The notes beneath the pieces are model-generated. The model was given only the letters and a program-made list of their open reading frames with translations, did not search any database and was not told the origin of the DNA. 6,150 bases of DNA, taken from assembly GCA_902578505.1 (NCBI GenBank), contig CACHDD010000051.1, positions 1 through 6,150 on the forward strand, in the 5' to 3' direction. Source of the DNA: an uncultured Bacteroidota bacterium. Its GTDB lineage: Bacteria; Bacteroidota; Bacteroidia; Flavobacteriales; UA16. Positions 1 to 6,150 of the stretch are shown in pieces. Position 1 is the first letter of the stretch; the number at the start of each line of letters is the position of its first letter. The position numbers and the translations under genes were made by a program.

Positions 1-1
1 T

Positions 2-1090
2 GGCCTATTCACTTTAGGGGCCTTTATCTCAAGATTTTTTTCAGGTAGAATTGCAGATAGAGCTGGAAGGAGGGTGGTGATGGTTTTTGGAACTACAGTA
101 GCTGCCATTGCAGGTTTTGTCTATGTGTTAGTTGGAAAGATGCACGACACTTGGTCTGCAAATCCAGAAACCGCAATGTGGGGTGTTTGGTGTTTTCTCG
201 CTCTTAGAATGCTGCACGGTATGAGTACAGGATTTAGGCCCACAGGGACAAGTGCATTCCTAACTGATATCATTCCTAAAGCAAGGAGGGGTGAAGCTCT
301 TGGATATCTTGGAATAGCAGGAAATGCTGGTATGGCTGGAGGACCAGCACTAGGCAGTTATCTCGCAGTAGAATACGACTATGATGCGATGTTCATTACA
401 TCTTCAGTTCTAGGGATAATTGCTTTATTGTTCACATTGAAGCTTCCGGAATCACTTCCAAACCCCAGAAAAGTCATTCTCGATGACCTGAATATATTAA
501 AGGGAGGAATTTTCGAAAAATCAGCTTGGCCTGCAGCATTGTATTTGATTCCAATATCAGCTGCATTTGGAGTCTTCCTAACAATAACACCTGACTTTGT
601 TGATGCTCTAGGTTTTAAGTACAAAGGGCTTTTTAATACGATAATTGTATTGTCCTCAATATTTATGAGATTTATTGCAGGTAAGGCTTCGGATAAGTAT
701 GGAAGAGAACCATTGTTAGTATTTGGTGGATCTTTGCTCTTAATTGGGATGGGTATTATGAGCATTGCAACAACAAAGGAACTTGCTGCCTTGGGTGGTG
801 TAATTTATGGACTTTCTATAGGTGTGAATATGCCAACCATCTTTGCTTGGACCGCTGATTTGGCCCCAAAGAATAGAGTAGCTTTGGGTTTGAGTACAAT
901 GCTCATGGCCCTAGAAATAGGAATTGGTGGTGGTGCCTTTATTTCTGGGACTCTCTTTGCATCGAACCACGAACTCTTGCCCAACATCTACTTATTCTGT
1001 GCGGTATTAGCGGGGATGTCTGCATTTTTGCTTTGGATTTTTTACAGGAGAAACTTAAGCTTGAAAAAATCACCAATTGGGGTTGAATAA
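2..1090 (+). CDS. MFS transporter, DHA1-like efflux type (5'-truncated by window edge)
   Basis: This is the C-terminal 362 residues of an inner-membrane secondary transporter of the major facilitator superfamily. The frame is open to the left edge, so the true start lies outside; about 40-50 residues (TM1 and part of TM2) are probably missing, given a usual length near 400. Visible motifs: the loop 2-3 motif A GRIADRAGRR at bases 44-73; a TM4 motif B-like RMLHGMSTG; a TM5 motif C-like GNAGMAGGPALG at bases 320-355, typical of proton antiporters; and a second, degenerate motif A GKASDKYGRE at bases 680-709 between the two six-helix halves. Long hydrophobic stretches alternate with short charged loops, and the tail is basic (YRRNLSLKK). 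Family knowledge suggests a proton-driven drug or metabolite exporter, but the substrate cannot be told. The GTG at 74 is not a credible start, because motif A lies directly before it in frame. The family call is secure; the efflux direction is inferred from motif C. Confidence 0.9.
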   Translation, partial: GLFTLGAFISRFFSGRIADRAGRRVVMVFGTTVAAIAGFVYVLVGKMHDTWSANPETAMWGVWCFLALRMLHGMSTGFRPTGTSAFLTDIIPKARRGEALGYLGIAGNAGMAGGPALGSYLAVEYDYDAMFITSSVLGIIALLFTLKLPESLPNPRKVILDDLNILKGGIFEKSAWPAALYLIPISAAFGVFLTITPDFVDALGFKYKGLFNTIIVLSSIFMRFIAGKASDKYGREPLLVFGGSLLLIGMGIMSIATTKELAALGGVIYGLSIGVNMPTIFAWTADLAPKNRVALGLSTMLMALEIGIGGGAFISGTLFASNHELLPNIYLFCAVLAGMSAFLLWIFYRRNLSLKKSPIGVE

Positions 1091-1104
1091 CTATTATTTA
1101 ACCC
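1080..1104 (+). terminator. Hairpin over the MFS stop codon, candidate transcription terminator
   Basis: GGGTTGAATAA (1080-1090) pairs with TTATTTAACCC (1094-1104) around a CTA loop. This gives 11 bp, of which ten are Watson-Crick and one is G-U. The stop codon TAA occupies the top of the 5' arm. No T-tract follows on the plus strand. On the minus strand a TTTTTT run lies about 10 bases beyond the stem, but there the G-U pair becomes an A-C mismatch, so the stem fits the plus-strand transcript better. It could end the MFS transcript, end fabD read-through, or do both. Confidence 0.5.
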
Positions 1105-1141
1105 AAACCATTAGTCGATATGTTGTCCGTATTTTTCACTT

Positions 1142-1297
1142 ATGAATAATATCATAATGGATCGTTTGATGGTAAAGCAAAATGAGCGTAAAGAAAGCTT
1201 AGGAACTTTCTTGAGCAAGAAAGCGCAAATGCTTCGCGAACAACGAATTAAAGATGGACTAATTACTCAGGAAATTAAAGGAGATATATCAGCTTAA
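1142..1297 (+). CDS. Small charged protein of unknown function (51 aa)
   Basis: A complete open frame runs from ATG at 1142 to TAA at 1295-1297. It encodes a 51-residue, Lys/Arg/Glu/Gln-rich protein (MNNIIMDRLM at the start, ITQEIKGDISA at the end) with no hydrophobic segment, so it would be cytosolic and probably largely helical. I do not recognise a family. In favour of coding: it fills nearly all the space between the MFS stop and the fabD stop, and its composition looks natural. Against: there is no Shine-Dalgarno (often absent in Bacteroidota), it is short, and it could instead be the fabD 3' region read backwards. In-frame ATGs at 1157 and 1169 are alternative starts. It follows the MFS gene by 51 bases, across the hairpin, and its last 9 bases overlap the end of convergent fabD. 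A weak TATTTTTC (1130-1137; compare TAnnTTTG) just precedes the ATG. Confidence 0.5.
   Translation: MNNIIMDRLMVKQNERKESLGTFLSKKAQMLREQRIKDGLITQEIKGDISA
1191..1223. repeat. Three-part complementary repeat (two alternative hairpins)
   Basis: AAGAAAG at 1191-1197, CTTTCTTG at 1206-1213 and CAAGAAAG at 1216-1223. The middle element is perfectly complementary to the right one (8 bases, 2-base centre) and pairs over 7 bases with the left one (8-base loop). The two hairpins therefore exclude each other. The outer copies belong to a direct repeat, AAGAAAGC. It lies inside the putative 51-residue gene, where AAG/AAA lysine codons explain part of the pattern. Confidence 0.5.
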
Positions 1298-2173
1298 AGC
1301 TGCAGATTCTGTTTGGAATGCTCTGTCTACCTTTCTAAATAATCCCTGAAGGACCTTTCCTGGTCCAACTTCAGTAGCTGAAGTTGCGCCAAAAACAATC
1401 ATCGCCTCCATGCTTTGAGTCCATCTAACTGGAGCTGTAAGTTGAGCAACTAAATTTTCTCTAATAGTATTAAGGTTAGTTTCTGCATGTGCGCTAACAT
1501 TTTGGAATATAGGGCAACGAAGTTCACTGATGTTCGTAGCTTCAATAGCAGATGCAAGCTTTTCTCTCGCTGGTTCCATTAACGGTGAGTGAAATGCTCC
1601 ACCAACAGGAAGCATTAGAGCTCTTCTTGCTCCAGCTTCAGTTAAAGCTTTACAAGCTGCTTCTACAGATGTAATTTCTCCAGAGATTACTATTTGACCT
1701 GGACAATTGTAATTAGCTGCAACAACAACTCCGTCTGTAATTGCGCAAATGTCTTCAACTATGCTGTCTTCTAAACCCAAAATAGCAGCCATTGTCGATG
1801 GTGTTCTTTCACAAGCTTTTTGCATGGCATTTGCTCTTGCTGAAACAAGATTTAACCCATCTGCAAATGAAAGTCCTCCAGCAACAACCATTGCACTAAA
1901 CTCACCTAGGCTGTGTCCAGCAACCATATCTGGCTTGATTTGGTCTCCTAAAACTTCAGCAAGAATTGTTGAGTGAAGGAAAATTGCTGGTTGAGTAACC
2001 TTAGTTTGCTTTAGTTCCTCAGGGGTTCCATTGAACATAATATCTGAGATGTTAAAGCCAAGAACGTCGTTAGCTTCTTCAAATCGTTGCTTAGCAATTG
2101 ACGATGCATCATAAAGATCTTTACCCATGCCAGGGTATTGTGATCCTTGTCCAGGAAATACAAATGCTTTCAT
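1289..2173 (-). CDS. fabD: Malonyl-CoA:acyl carrier protein transacylase
   Basis: This cytosolic enzyme moves the malonyl group from malonyl-CoA to acyl carrier protein and so supplies the extender unit for type II fatty-acid synthesis. It has 294 residues, within the usual range of about 290-320, and appears complete. Visible motifs: the N-terminal FPGQGSQYPGMG (residues 6-17) forming the oxyanion-hole region; the nucleophile elbow GHSLGE (86-91) with catalytic Ser88; SARANAMQKA (111-120) with Arg113, which by family knowledge binds the malonyl carboxylate; GAFHSPLM (192-199) with catalytic His195; QNVSAHA (224-230); and the C-terminal VGPGKVLQGL (269-278). The ATG is chosen because MKAFVFPGQG is the normal family N-terminus. 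The 11 bases separating it from the upstream large gene suggest co-transcription or read-through. There is no Shine-Dalgarno, only an A/T-rich stretch. No other fab genes or acpP are in the window. Its 3' end overlaps the convergent small ORF by 9 bases. Confidence 0.97.
   Translation of the reverse strand: MKAFVFPGQGSQYPGMGKDLYDASSIAKQRFEEANDVLGFNISDIMFNGTPEELKQTKVTQPAIFLHSTILAEVLGDQIKPDMVAGHSLGEFSAMVVAGGLSFADGLNLVSARANAMQKACERTPSTMAAILGLEDSIVEDICAITDGVVVAANYNCPGQIVISGEITSVEAACKALTEAGARRALMLPVGGAFHSPLMEPAREKLASAIEATNISELRCPIFQNVSAHAETNLNTIRENLVAQLTAPVRWTQSMEAMIVFGATSATEVGPGKVLQGLFRKVDRAFQTESAALS
1290..1302. repeat. Short palindrome at the overlapping convergent gene ends
   Basis: CAGCTTAAAGCTG is a perfect 6+1+6 palindrome. 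It contains the stop codon of the plus-strand small ORF (TAA, 1295-1297) and overlaps the fabD stop (1289-1291, minus strand). No T-run follows on either strand and the possible stem is only 5 bp, so it is weak as a terminator. Confidence 0.4.
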
Positions 2174-2184
2174 AAAAAAGTATT

Positions 2185-5100
2185 TTATCGAACTAAGTAA
2201 ACATGACCAGATTCTTTAATTGCTCCAAGTCCATCGACCATTTTGATTTCAATTTTCCAAGTGAATTCTTCAGTGCCTGTTGCGTAGTATTCACCACCTC
2301 CACTAATAGCATTTTCTCCAATCCATGGTTCTTCAGGAGTTGTGGAAAAAAATACAAGATTACCCCATCTATTATATATCCAAAGTTCATATTGAGCAAT
2401 TATTTCCTTGCCACTAATAACAGGCCACCATGCGTCGTTATTTCCATCATTATTTGGAGTAAAAGAATTTGGAACAAAAATCTGTAGAAGGTTATTTACA
2501 GAAATAGTTTGAGTGCTAACATCTGAACAACCGTACTGATTAGTTGCATACAACTGAACCTGGTAATCGTCAGCTTCATAATATTCATGAGATGGATTCA
2601 CCTCAGATGATCCGTCCCCATCACCAAAAGACCAAATAAAATCTGTTCCTCCATTTGTTAGATTTGTAAAGTTTACAATTGGCTCAAGTATATTGATGTA
2701 TGTTGAATTTGTTGTAAAATCAGCAACAGGTGAATTCCATGCTTCAAAGGCGGGGTCAATATCTACTTCTACTGAACATCCTTCAGGAGATGTTACAGTA
2801 AATTCAGCTTCGTAATAACCTGGGTACTCTATATTTAGAATGTATGGAGAATTAAAGTTTGTAGGAATTACAAATCCAGGAATTTCAAGATCAAAACTTG
2901 CAGCACCGGTCGTTGTATTTAAAATTTCTACTTGTGTTGGTAGACATACAGAATTTTGCAAAAATGCGATTTCAGGAGTAGGTGCTTCAACAACTATAAA
3001 GTTTTGGCTTGATTGGTTTGTGCACCCATATTGATCAATCACCTCAAGTGTCAAAGTAAAATTTCCCATATCTGGAGTTGTTAGCAATGGTAATTCGTTG
3101 ACTGTTTCAGTACATGTGCTAGATCCCGTTGGTAATAGAGTCCATGTGTAAGGAGAATTACCAGCTGTACATGTTTGACCTGTGAGCTCAGATGAACTAT
3201 TGACTGCATTTATCATGGCATCTACACCTTCTTCATAACACAAAATTGTATCTAGTAAATAAAAATCGCTTACGGGTATTGGGTGTACTGTAATAGGAAC
3301 AATCTCAGTTGCAGTACAAGTGGGATTAGTAGAAGAAATGGCTGTATAACTTACGTCGAAAACACAATCACCAGTATTATAATCAAGACAATCAAATGTC
3401 ATTTGTGTTATATCAACTCCGGTCTCTGAAGATCCGTTATCGAAGTTCCATGCAGTAATTCCAGCAAATTGATTAGTAGCTGTGAAGTTTACTGTCAAAG
3501 GAGTACACCCTTCGTATACATCAGCAGTTGCTGTAATGACAGGAATTTGTGACGTGTTTACAAAAATTGTTTGAGTTGATTGGCAAGCTGCACTTCCAGC
3601 TTCAACAATAAGAGTAATTTCAGCTACTCCAGTTTGGTAAGCAGGACATTCTGTAAAAGTGTCTAAACTTGAATGAGGATTACCATCTAAAAACCAACTG
3701 TATGTAAAAGAAGCTCCGCTAGGATTATCATCAAATTGAACGGACAGATTAATGCATTCTCCTTCACAAATATCTGTATCACCAATTATTTGAAAGGACG
3801 TGTTTGCATTGATGGTATTAGTGAAAGTCTCAGTTGTTGAACAAGTTAGATCAGATCCATCACTGTATTCAATACTGCCTGTAGCCTCTACATTTAAGTC
3901 ACCTGGAATAATATCTGTATATCCGAGCGATAGAATATTAAATTCTGGGTTAGTACCGTCTGGATTTACTGAAGATCCATTTTCATTTGGATTTGAAGTC
4001 CAAGAATAGCTTTGAGCGCCACTAATATCTACTTGAATATTTTCTCCCGAACATGGTATTCCTGAGAAAATAAAATCCAAATCCGGTGAAGTCCTTGTTT
4101 CAACAACGACAGATGCTTCTGCTTCACAATCGTACTGTTCTGTAAGTATTACAGATGGCGATGTGACGATTGAAGTTGCTGAATATATTGTTCCATTTAT
4201 TACAGGTTGATAATAATAACCGTTAGAATATGGATTTGCTCCACTTTCATTCCATGTAATATTTCCGTTTGTTGTAGTTTCAATGTAGAAAGGCTCATTT
4301 TCACAAATAGCTGGAGCATTTAAGCTTATTTCTGCACCCTCTAACATTTCAACAACAATCACAGAACCATTATCGCAGCCATTATTCGCTGTAACAAGAC
4401 AGAAAATATCATTTAACCCAGCATTTTCAGTATATGTAAAAGTTGAAGTTAAACTATTATTTGAACTTCCATTATTAACAGGGAAGCTATTTACAAACCA
4501 TTCAAAAGTGTAGTCTGAAGGGTCCATTTCAGTTGTTGCAGTAACTGTCTCTTCGGGTCCGCATAGAACAGTCCTGTCAACAGATAATGATACATTTGGT
4601 ATATCTAAAATTTCATAATTAAATATTGCAGTACTTGTGCAAGACTGTGTTCCATAATTTATAGTTCCATCAACTGTTCCTGAAAGGGATGCTAAATTGC
4701 TTTGAAATGTCGCAATCCCATTTTCTTGACTTATTGGTGTTGGATTCCAATTGTAAATATTTGCTCCAGTTGCAGTTAATTCTGGCTCTTCATCTTCACA
4801 GAACGTAGTTCCGATAGAAGGGCTAACGATAAGTTCTGGACTAGGAAAAACAACTGCATTTATAGACGCTTGAGAACTACAAACAAGAACTCCATCTAGA
4901 GTTCCGGTGTATACTGTTTGTCCTAAAACATCTACGGTAGTTGCATTAGCCATTATTGCAGACTGAGTGTCCATTCCTCCAACTGCTAATACTGGATTAT
5001 TTACATTAAAAAGTGTAGTAGGCCAAACATATTGCGTTGCATTTCCGTTAGCTGTAAATACAGCATCATTATCACTACATGAAGCAGTTGTCACAACATC

Positions 5101-6081
5101 AATTTCTACGTCAGGATAAACTTCAACATTCAACTCTTTATTAGTTGAACAACCATTTGAATCAGAAATTGTTAGAGATATACTAGCTGGTCCGTCAATT
5201 TGATCAATATCGTATGAATAGCTTGAAAAGTTTTCGTTAACAGCTTCTGAATACTGCAAAGATCCATTGATATACCATTCAAGTAAGAATGGGTTAAGGC
5301 CATTTTCAATTGTTGCGTTAACCTCAATTTCTTCGTCAGAACAAAATGCAAGATTTTCTGACGAGAGCGTTAATTCTGGCGCTTCATATACAACAATGTT
5401 TTCAAGGATAGTAACTGTGTTTTGAGATAAATCACCTTCAAGGAATAAAATGATTTGATGATTTCCTGGTGATAAGTCTTCTATTATGATAATATCTGTA
5501 AATAATACATCTGAGGGTTCAGTACAGAATAAAAATGTCTGGTATGAATATGGAACTCCATATGGCGCTCCGTCTACGTATACAGACAGGTTAAGTTCGT
5601 TATTGTTGTGTGGAGCTATTTCAAAAGCAATTTGAGCTATACCGTTTGTACAAGTTCCATTAGTAGCATAATTTGTGTAAAATAACTCTGGATCACCTGC
5701 AACAGTAATTTCCAAAGGCTGCGTAGAGTTAACACCTGCGCAATCAGTTCCTATTAATGTGACATCATAACATCCTTCGTTGTAGAATTCAACAGCTAAA
5801 TCAACAGTATTTGCATTTGTACTCTCTACATAATCCCAATCAACTCCTTCCGAACCATTATCTATTGTCCAAGCATATGAAACAGGAGTTCCACATGATT
5901 CGTTTATGCCAACAGAAGTATTTGTAAAGTGAACTACAAATCCGGATCCTTGCAATCCTTCTGTTGCATCAGTTGTGAATAAAGGAAGAACACTCGCGCT
6001 ACCTTCAAATGACCATGCTTCTTGAAAAATGGAGCTGAGAGTTAAAATCCCAAAAAATAGAACCGTACGAATTGCTTGCAT
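2185..6081 (-). CDS. Secreted multi-domain Ig/PKD-repeat protein with T9SS type B sorting domain
   Basis: A 1298-residue exported protein, predicted to cross the inner membrane by Sec and the outer membrane by the type IX system, ending at the cell surface or outside. Order: signal peptide at residues 1-24 (Arg5, hydrophobic core, likely cut after AWS); PKD-like domain about 30-127; unassigned beta-rich domain about 128-233; ten Ig/PKD-like repeats of 80-100 residues at about 234-1115; canonical PKD domain about 1116-1197 with WSFGDGDGSS and NPSHEYY; sorting domain 1200-1298. I counted 33 cysteines, mostly one early and one late per repeat, and none after 1185. No catalytic domain is recognisable. 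By hand count it has 5 Lys and 5 Arg against about 170 Asp/Glu, so it is extremely acidic. Relatives with this architecture are surface adhesins or structural proteins; the exact role is unknown. No sprF/porP-like partner is visible, but the upstream neighbour is off-window. fabD follows 11 bases downstream. Confidence 0.93.
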   Translation of the reverse strand: MQAIRTVLFFGILTLSSIFQEAWSFEGSASVLPLFTTDATEGLQGSGFVVHFTNTSVGINESCGTPVSYAWTIDNGSEGVDWDYVESTNANTVDLAVEFYNEGCYDVTLIGTDCAGVNSTQPLEITVAGDPELFYTNYATNGTCTNGIAQIAFEIAPHNNNELNLSVYVDGAPYGVPYSYQTFLFCTEPSDVLFTDIIIIEDLSPGNHQIILFLEGDLSQNTVTILENIVVYEAPELTLSSENLAFCSDEEIEVNATIENGLNPFLLEWYINGSLQYSEAVNENFSSYSYDIDQIDGPASISLTISDSNGCSTNKELNVEVYPDVEIDVVTTASCSDNDAVFTANGNATQYVWPTTLFNVNNPVLAVGGMDTQSAIMANATTVDVLGQTVYTGTLDGVLVCSSQASINAVVFPSPELIVSPSIGTTFCEDEEPELTATGANIYNWNPTPISQENGIATFQSNLASLSGTVDGTINYGTQSCTSTAIFNYEILDIPNVSLSVDRTVLCGPEETVTATTEMDPSDYTFEWFVNSFPVNNGSSNNSLTSTFTYTENAGLNDIFCLVTANNGCDNGSVIVVEMLEGAEISLNAPAICENEPFYIETTTNGNITWNESGANPYSNGYYYQPVINGTIYSATSIVTSPSVILTEQYDCEAEASVVVETRTSPDLDFIFSGIPCSGENIQVDISGAQSYSWTSNPNENGSSVNPDGTNPEFNILSLGYTDIIPGDLNVEATGSIEYSDGSDLTCSTTETFTNTINANTSFQIIGDTDICEGECINLSVQFDDNPSGASFTYSWFLDGNPHSSLDTFTECPAYQTGVAEITLIVEAGSAACQSTQTIFVNTSQIPVITATADVYEGCTPLTVNFTATNQFAGITAWNFDNGSSETGVDITQMTFDCLDYNTGDCVFDVSYTAISSTNPTCTATEIVPITVHPIPVSDFYLLDTILCYEEGVDAMINAVNSSSELTGQTCTAGNSPYTWTLLPTGSSTCTETVNELPLLTTPDMGNFTLTLEVIDQYGCTNQSSQNFIVVEAPTPEIAFLQNSVCLPTQVEILNTTTGAASFDLEIPGFVIPTNFNSPYILNIEYPGYYEAEFTVTSPEGCSVEVDIDPAFEAWNSPVADFTTNSTYINILEPIVNFTNLTNGGTDFIWSFGDGDGSSEVNPSHEYYEADDYQVQLYATNQYGCSDVSTQTISVNNLLQIFVPNSFTPNNDGNNDAWWPVISGKEIIAQYELWIYNRWGNLVFFSTTPEEPWIGENAISGGGEYYATGTEEFTWKIEIKMVDGLGAIKESGHVYLVR
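2188..2484 (-). other. T9SS type B C-terminal sorting domain (gliding-motility-associated, CHU_C-like)
   Basis: Residues 1200-1298 of the large protein carry the family signature: IFVPNSFTPNNDGNNDAW (1201-1218), YELWIYNRWGNLVF (1231-1244), the PWIGE loop (1252-1256), a WKIEIKMVDG strand (1275-1284) and the terminal SGHVYLVR (1291-1298), matching the usual GHVTLxR ending. In this family the domain directs secretion through the T9SS, usually with a SprF/PorP-type helper, and is often cleaved on the way. Six of the protein's ten Lys/Arg residues lie here. Confidence 0.93.
2737..5382 (-). repeat. Diverged tandem Ig/PKD-like repeats inside the large protein
   Basis: About ten protein repeats begin near residues 234, 323, 414, 494, 584, 665, 761, 846, 935 and 1033. 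Each opens with a short Pro-containing linker and a beta strand (APELTLS, SPELIVS, IPNVSLS, SPDLDF, IPVITA, TPEIAF). An early Cys follows (247, 335, 428, 507, 593, 677, 772, 859, 948, 1046), then in most a central aromatic/Trp strand, then a late Cys of the NGCS, QSCT, YGCT type (311, 401, 481, 569, 652, 747, 833, 922, 1020, 1102). The paired positions suggest one disulfide per domain after export. The copies are too diverged to be obvious repeats at DNA level. Confidence 0.8.
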
Positions 6082-6115
6082 AGGGCTTCTTTGTGTGCAG
6101 GTTTAATTAATTCTG

Positions 6116-6123
6116 CAAAATAA
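6116..6123 (-). promoter_or_regulatory. Possible Bacteroidota -7 promoter element for the large gene
   Basis: Read on the minus strand, TTATTTTG matches the Bacteroidota -7 consensus TAnnTTTG at five of its six defined positions. It sits about 35 bases before the ATG, leaving room for a short A/T-rich leader (6082-6115). No clear TTTG-type -33 element lies about 20 bases further upstream; TTC at the right spacing is the nearest candidate. In such AT-rich sequence a match this weak can arise by chance. Confidence 0.25.
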
Positions 6124-6150
6124 GGAATTTAGCGCAGTTATTTGAACCCT

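Noticed and set aside
74..1090. Reading the GTG at 74 as the transporter start
   Set aside because: The same frame is open to base 2 and encodes GRIADRAGRR, the conserved MFS loop 2-3 motif, immediately before it. The gene is truncated by the window edge instead.
1290..1302. The CAGCTTAAAGCTG palindrome as a bidirectional terminator
   Set aside because: The usable stem is 5 bp or less with a tiny loop and no T-tract on either side. Part of it is fixed by coding and stop codons of two genes.
2174..2184. TACTTTTT before the fabD ATG as a -7 promoter element
   Set aside because: It directly abuts the ATG, which would force a leaderless transcript, and no -33 element is evident. It is more likely just A/T-rich spacer.
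2203..2487. Plus-strand open frame of 94 codons opposite the end of the large gene
   Set aside because: It is antisense to the clearly recognisable T9SS sorting domain and has a low-quality, Phe/Ser/Ile-rich translation. The same holds for the open frames antisense to the MFS gene (379-765, 805-987), to fabD (1749-1976) and elsewhere in the large gene (2840-3034, 3800-4009).
2185..6081. Assigning the large protein as the gliding adhesin SprB
   Set aside because: SprB proteins are much larger and have their own repeat type. Only the type B sorting domain is shared, and no sprF or other gliding gene is visible, so no gene symbol is given.
1..6150. A hidden mobile element, defence system or CRISPR array
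   Set aside because: There is no transposase, integrase, nuclease or toxin signature, no terminal inverted repeats and no regularly spaced DNA repeats. The gene content is housekeeping plus one surface protein.

Overview
The window looks like an AT-rich chromosome segment of a Bacteroidota bacterium, probably of the order Flavobacteriales. The strongest evidence is the 1298-residue protein on the minus strand. It ends in a type IX secretion system (T9SS) type B sorting domain, and that secretion system is essentially confined to this phylum. The absence of clear Shine-Dalgarno sequences before the starts fits as well. Family or genus cannot be fixed from the window; a marine Crocinitomicaceae/Cryomorphaceae-like lineage is only a guess.

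Layout, left to right. (1) Bases 2-1090, plus strand: the 3' part of a major facilitator superfamily (MFS) transporter gene whose start lies left of the window. A strong 11-bp hairpin (1080-1104) sits on its stop codon and may end its transcript. (2) Bases 1142-1297, plus strand: a probable small gene for a charged 51-residue protein of unknown function. Its last 9 bases overlap the end of the convergent fabD. (3) Bases 1289-2173, minus strand: fabD, malonyl-CoA:ACP transacylase, complete and with its catalytic motifs intact. (4) Bases 2185-6081, minus strand: a giant secreted multi-domain protein, with a signal peptide, an N-terminal PKD-like domain, one odd domain, about ten Ig/PKD-like repeats each carrying an early and a late cysteine, one canonical PKD domain and the T9SS sorting domain. 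Its stop codon is only 11 bases before the fabD start, so the two genes are probably co-transcribed. (5) Bases 6082-6150: a short upstream region with a weak Bacteroidota-type promoter candidate.

The genes do not form one obvious pathway. fabD is housekeeping fatty-acid synthesis, the MFS protein is an inner-membrane exporter of unknown substrate, and the large protein is an exported surface or extracellular protein, probably adhesive or structural. The most unusual signal is the composition of the large protein. By hand count it has only 3 Lys/Arg between residues 6 and 1224, against about 170 Asp/Glu overall, although an AT-rich genome normally favours Lys codons. Its repeats also appear to follow a three-domain super-repeat (A-B-B-A-B-B-A). 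I see no mobile element, CRISPR array, tRNA or rRNA, and no clear evidence of a new multi-gene system.
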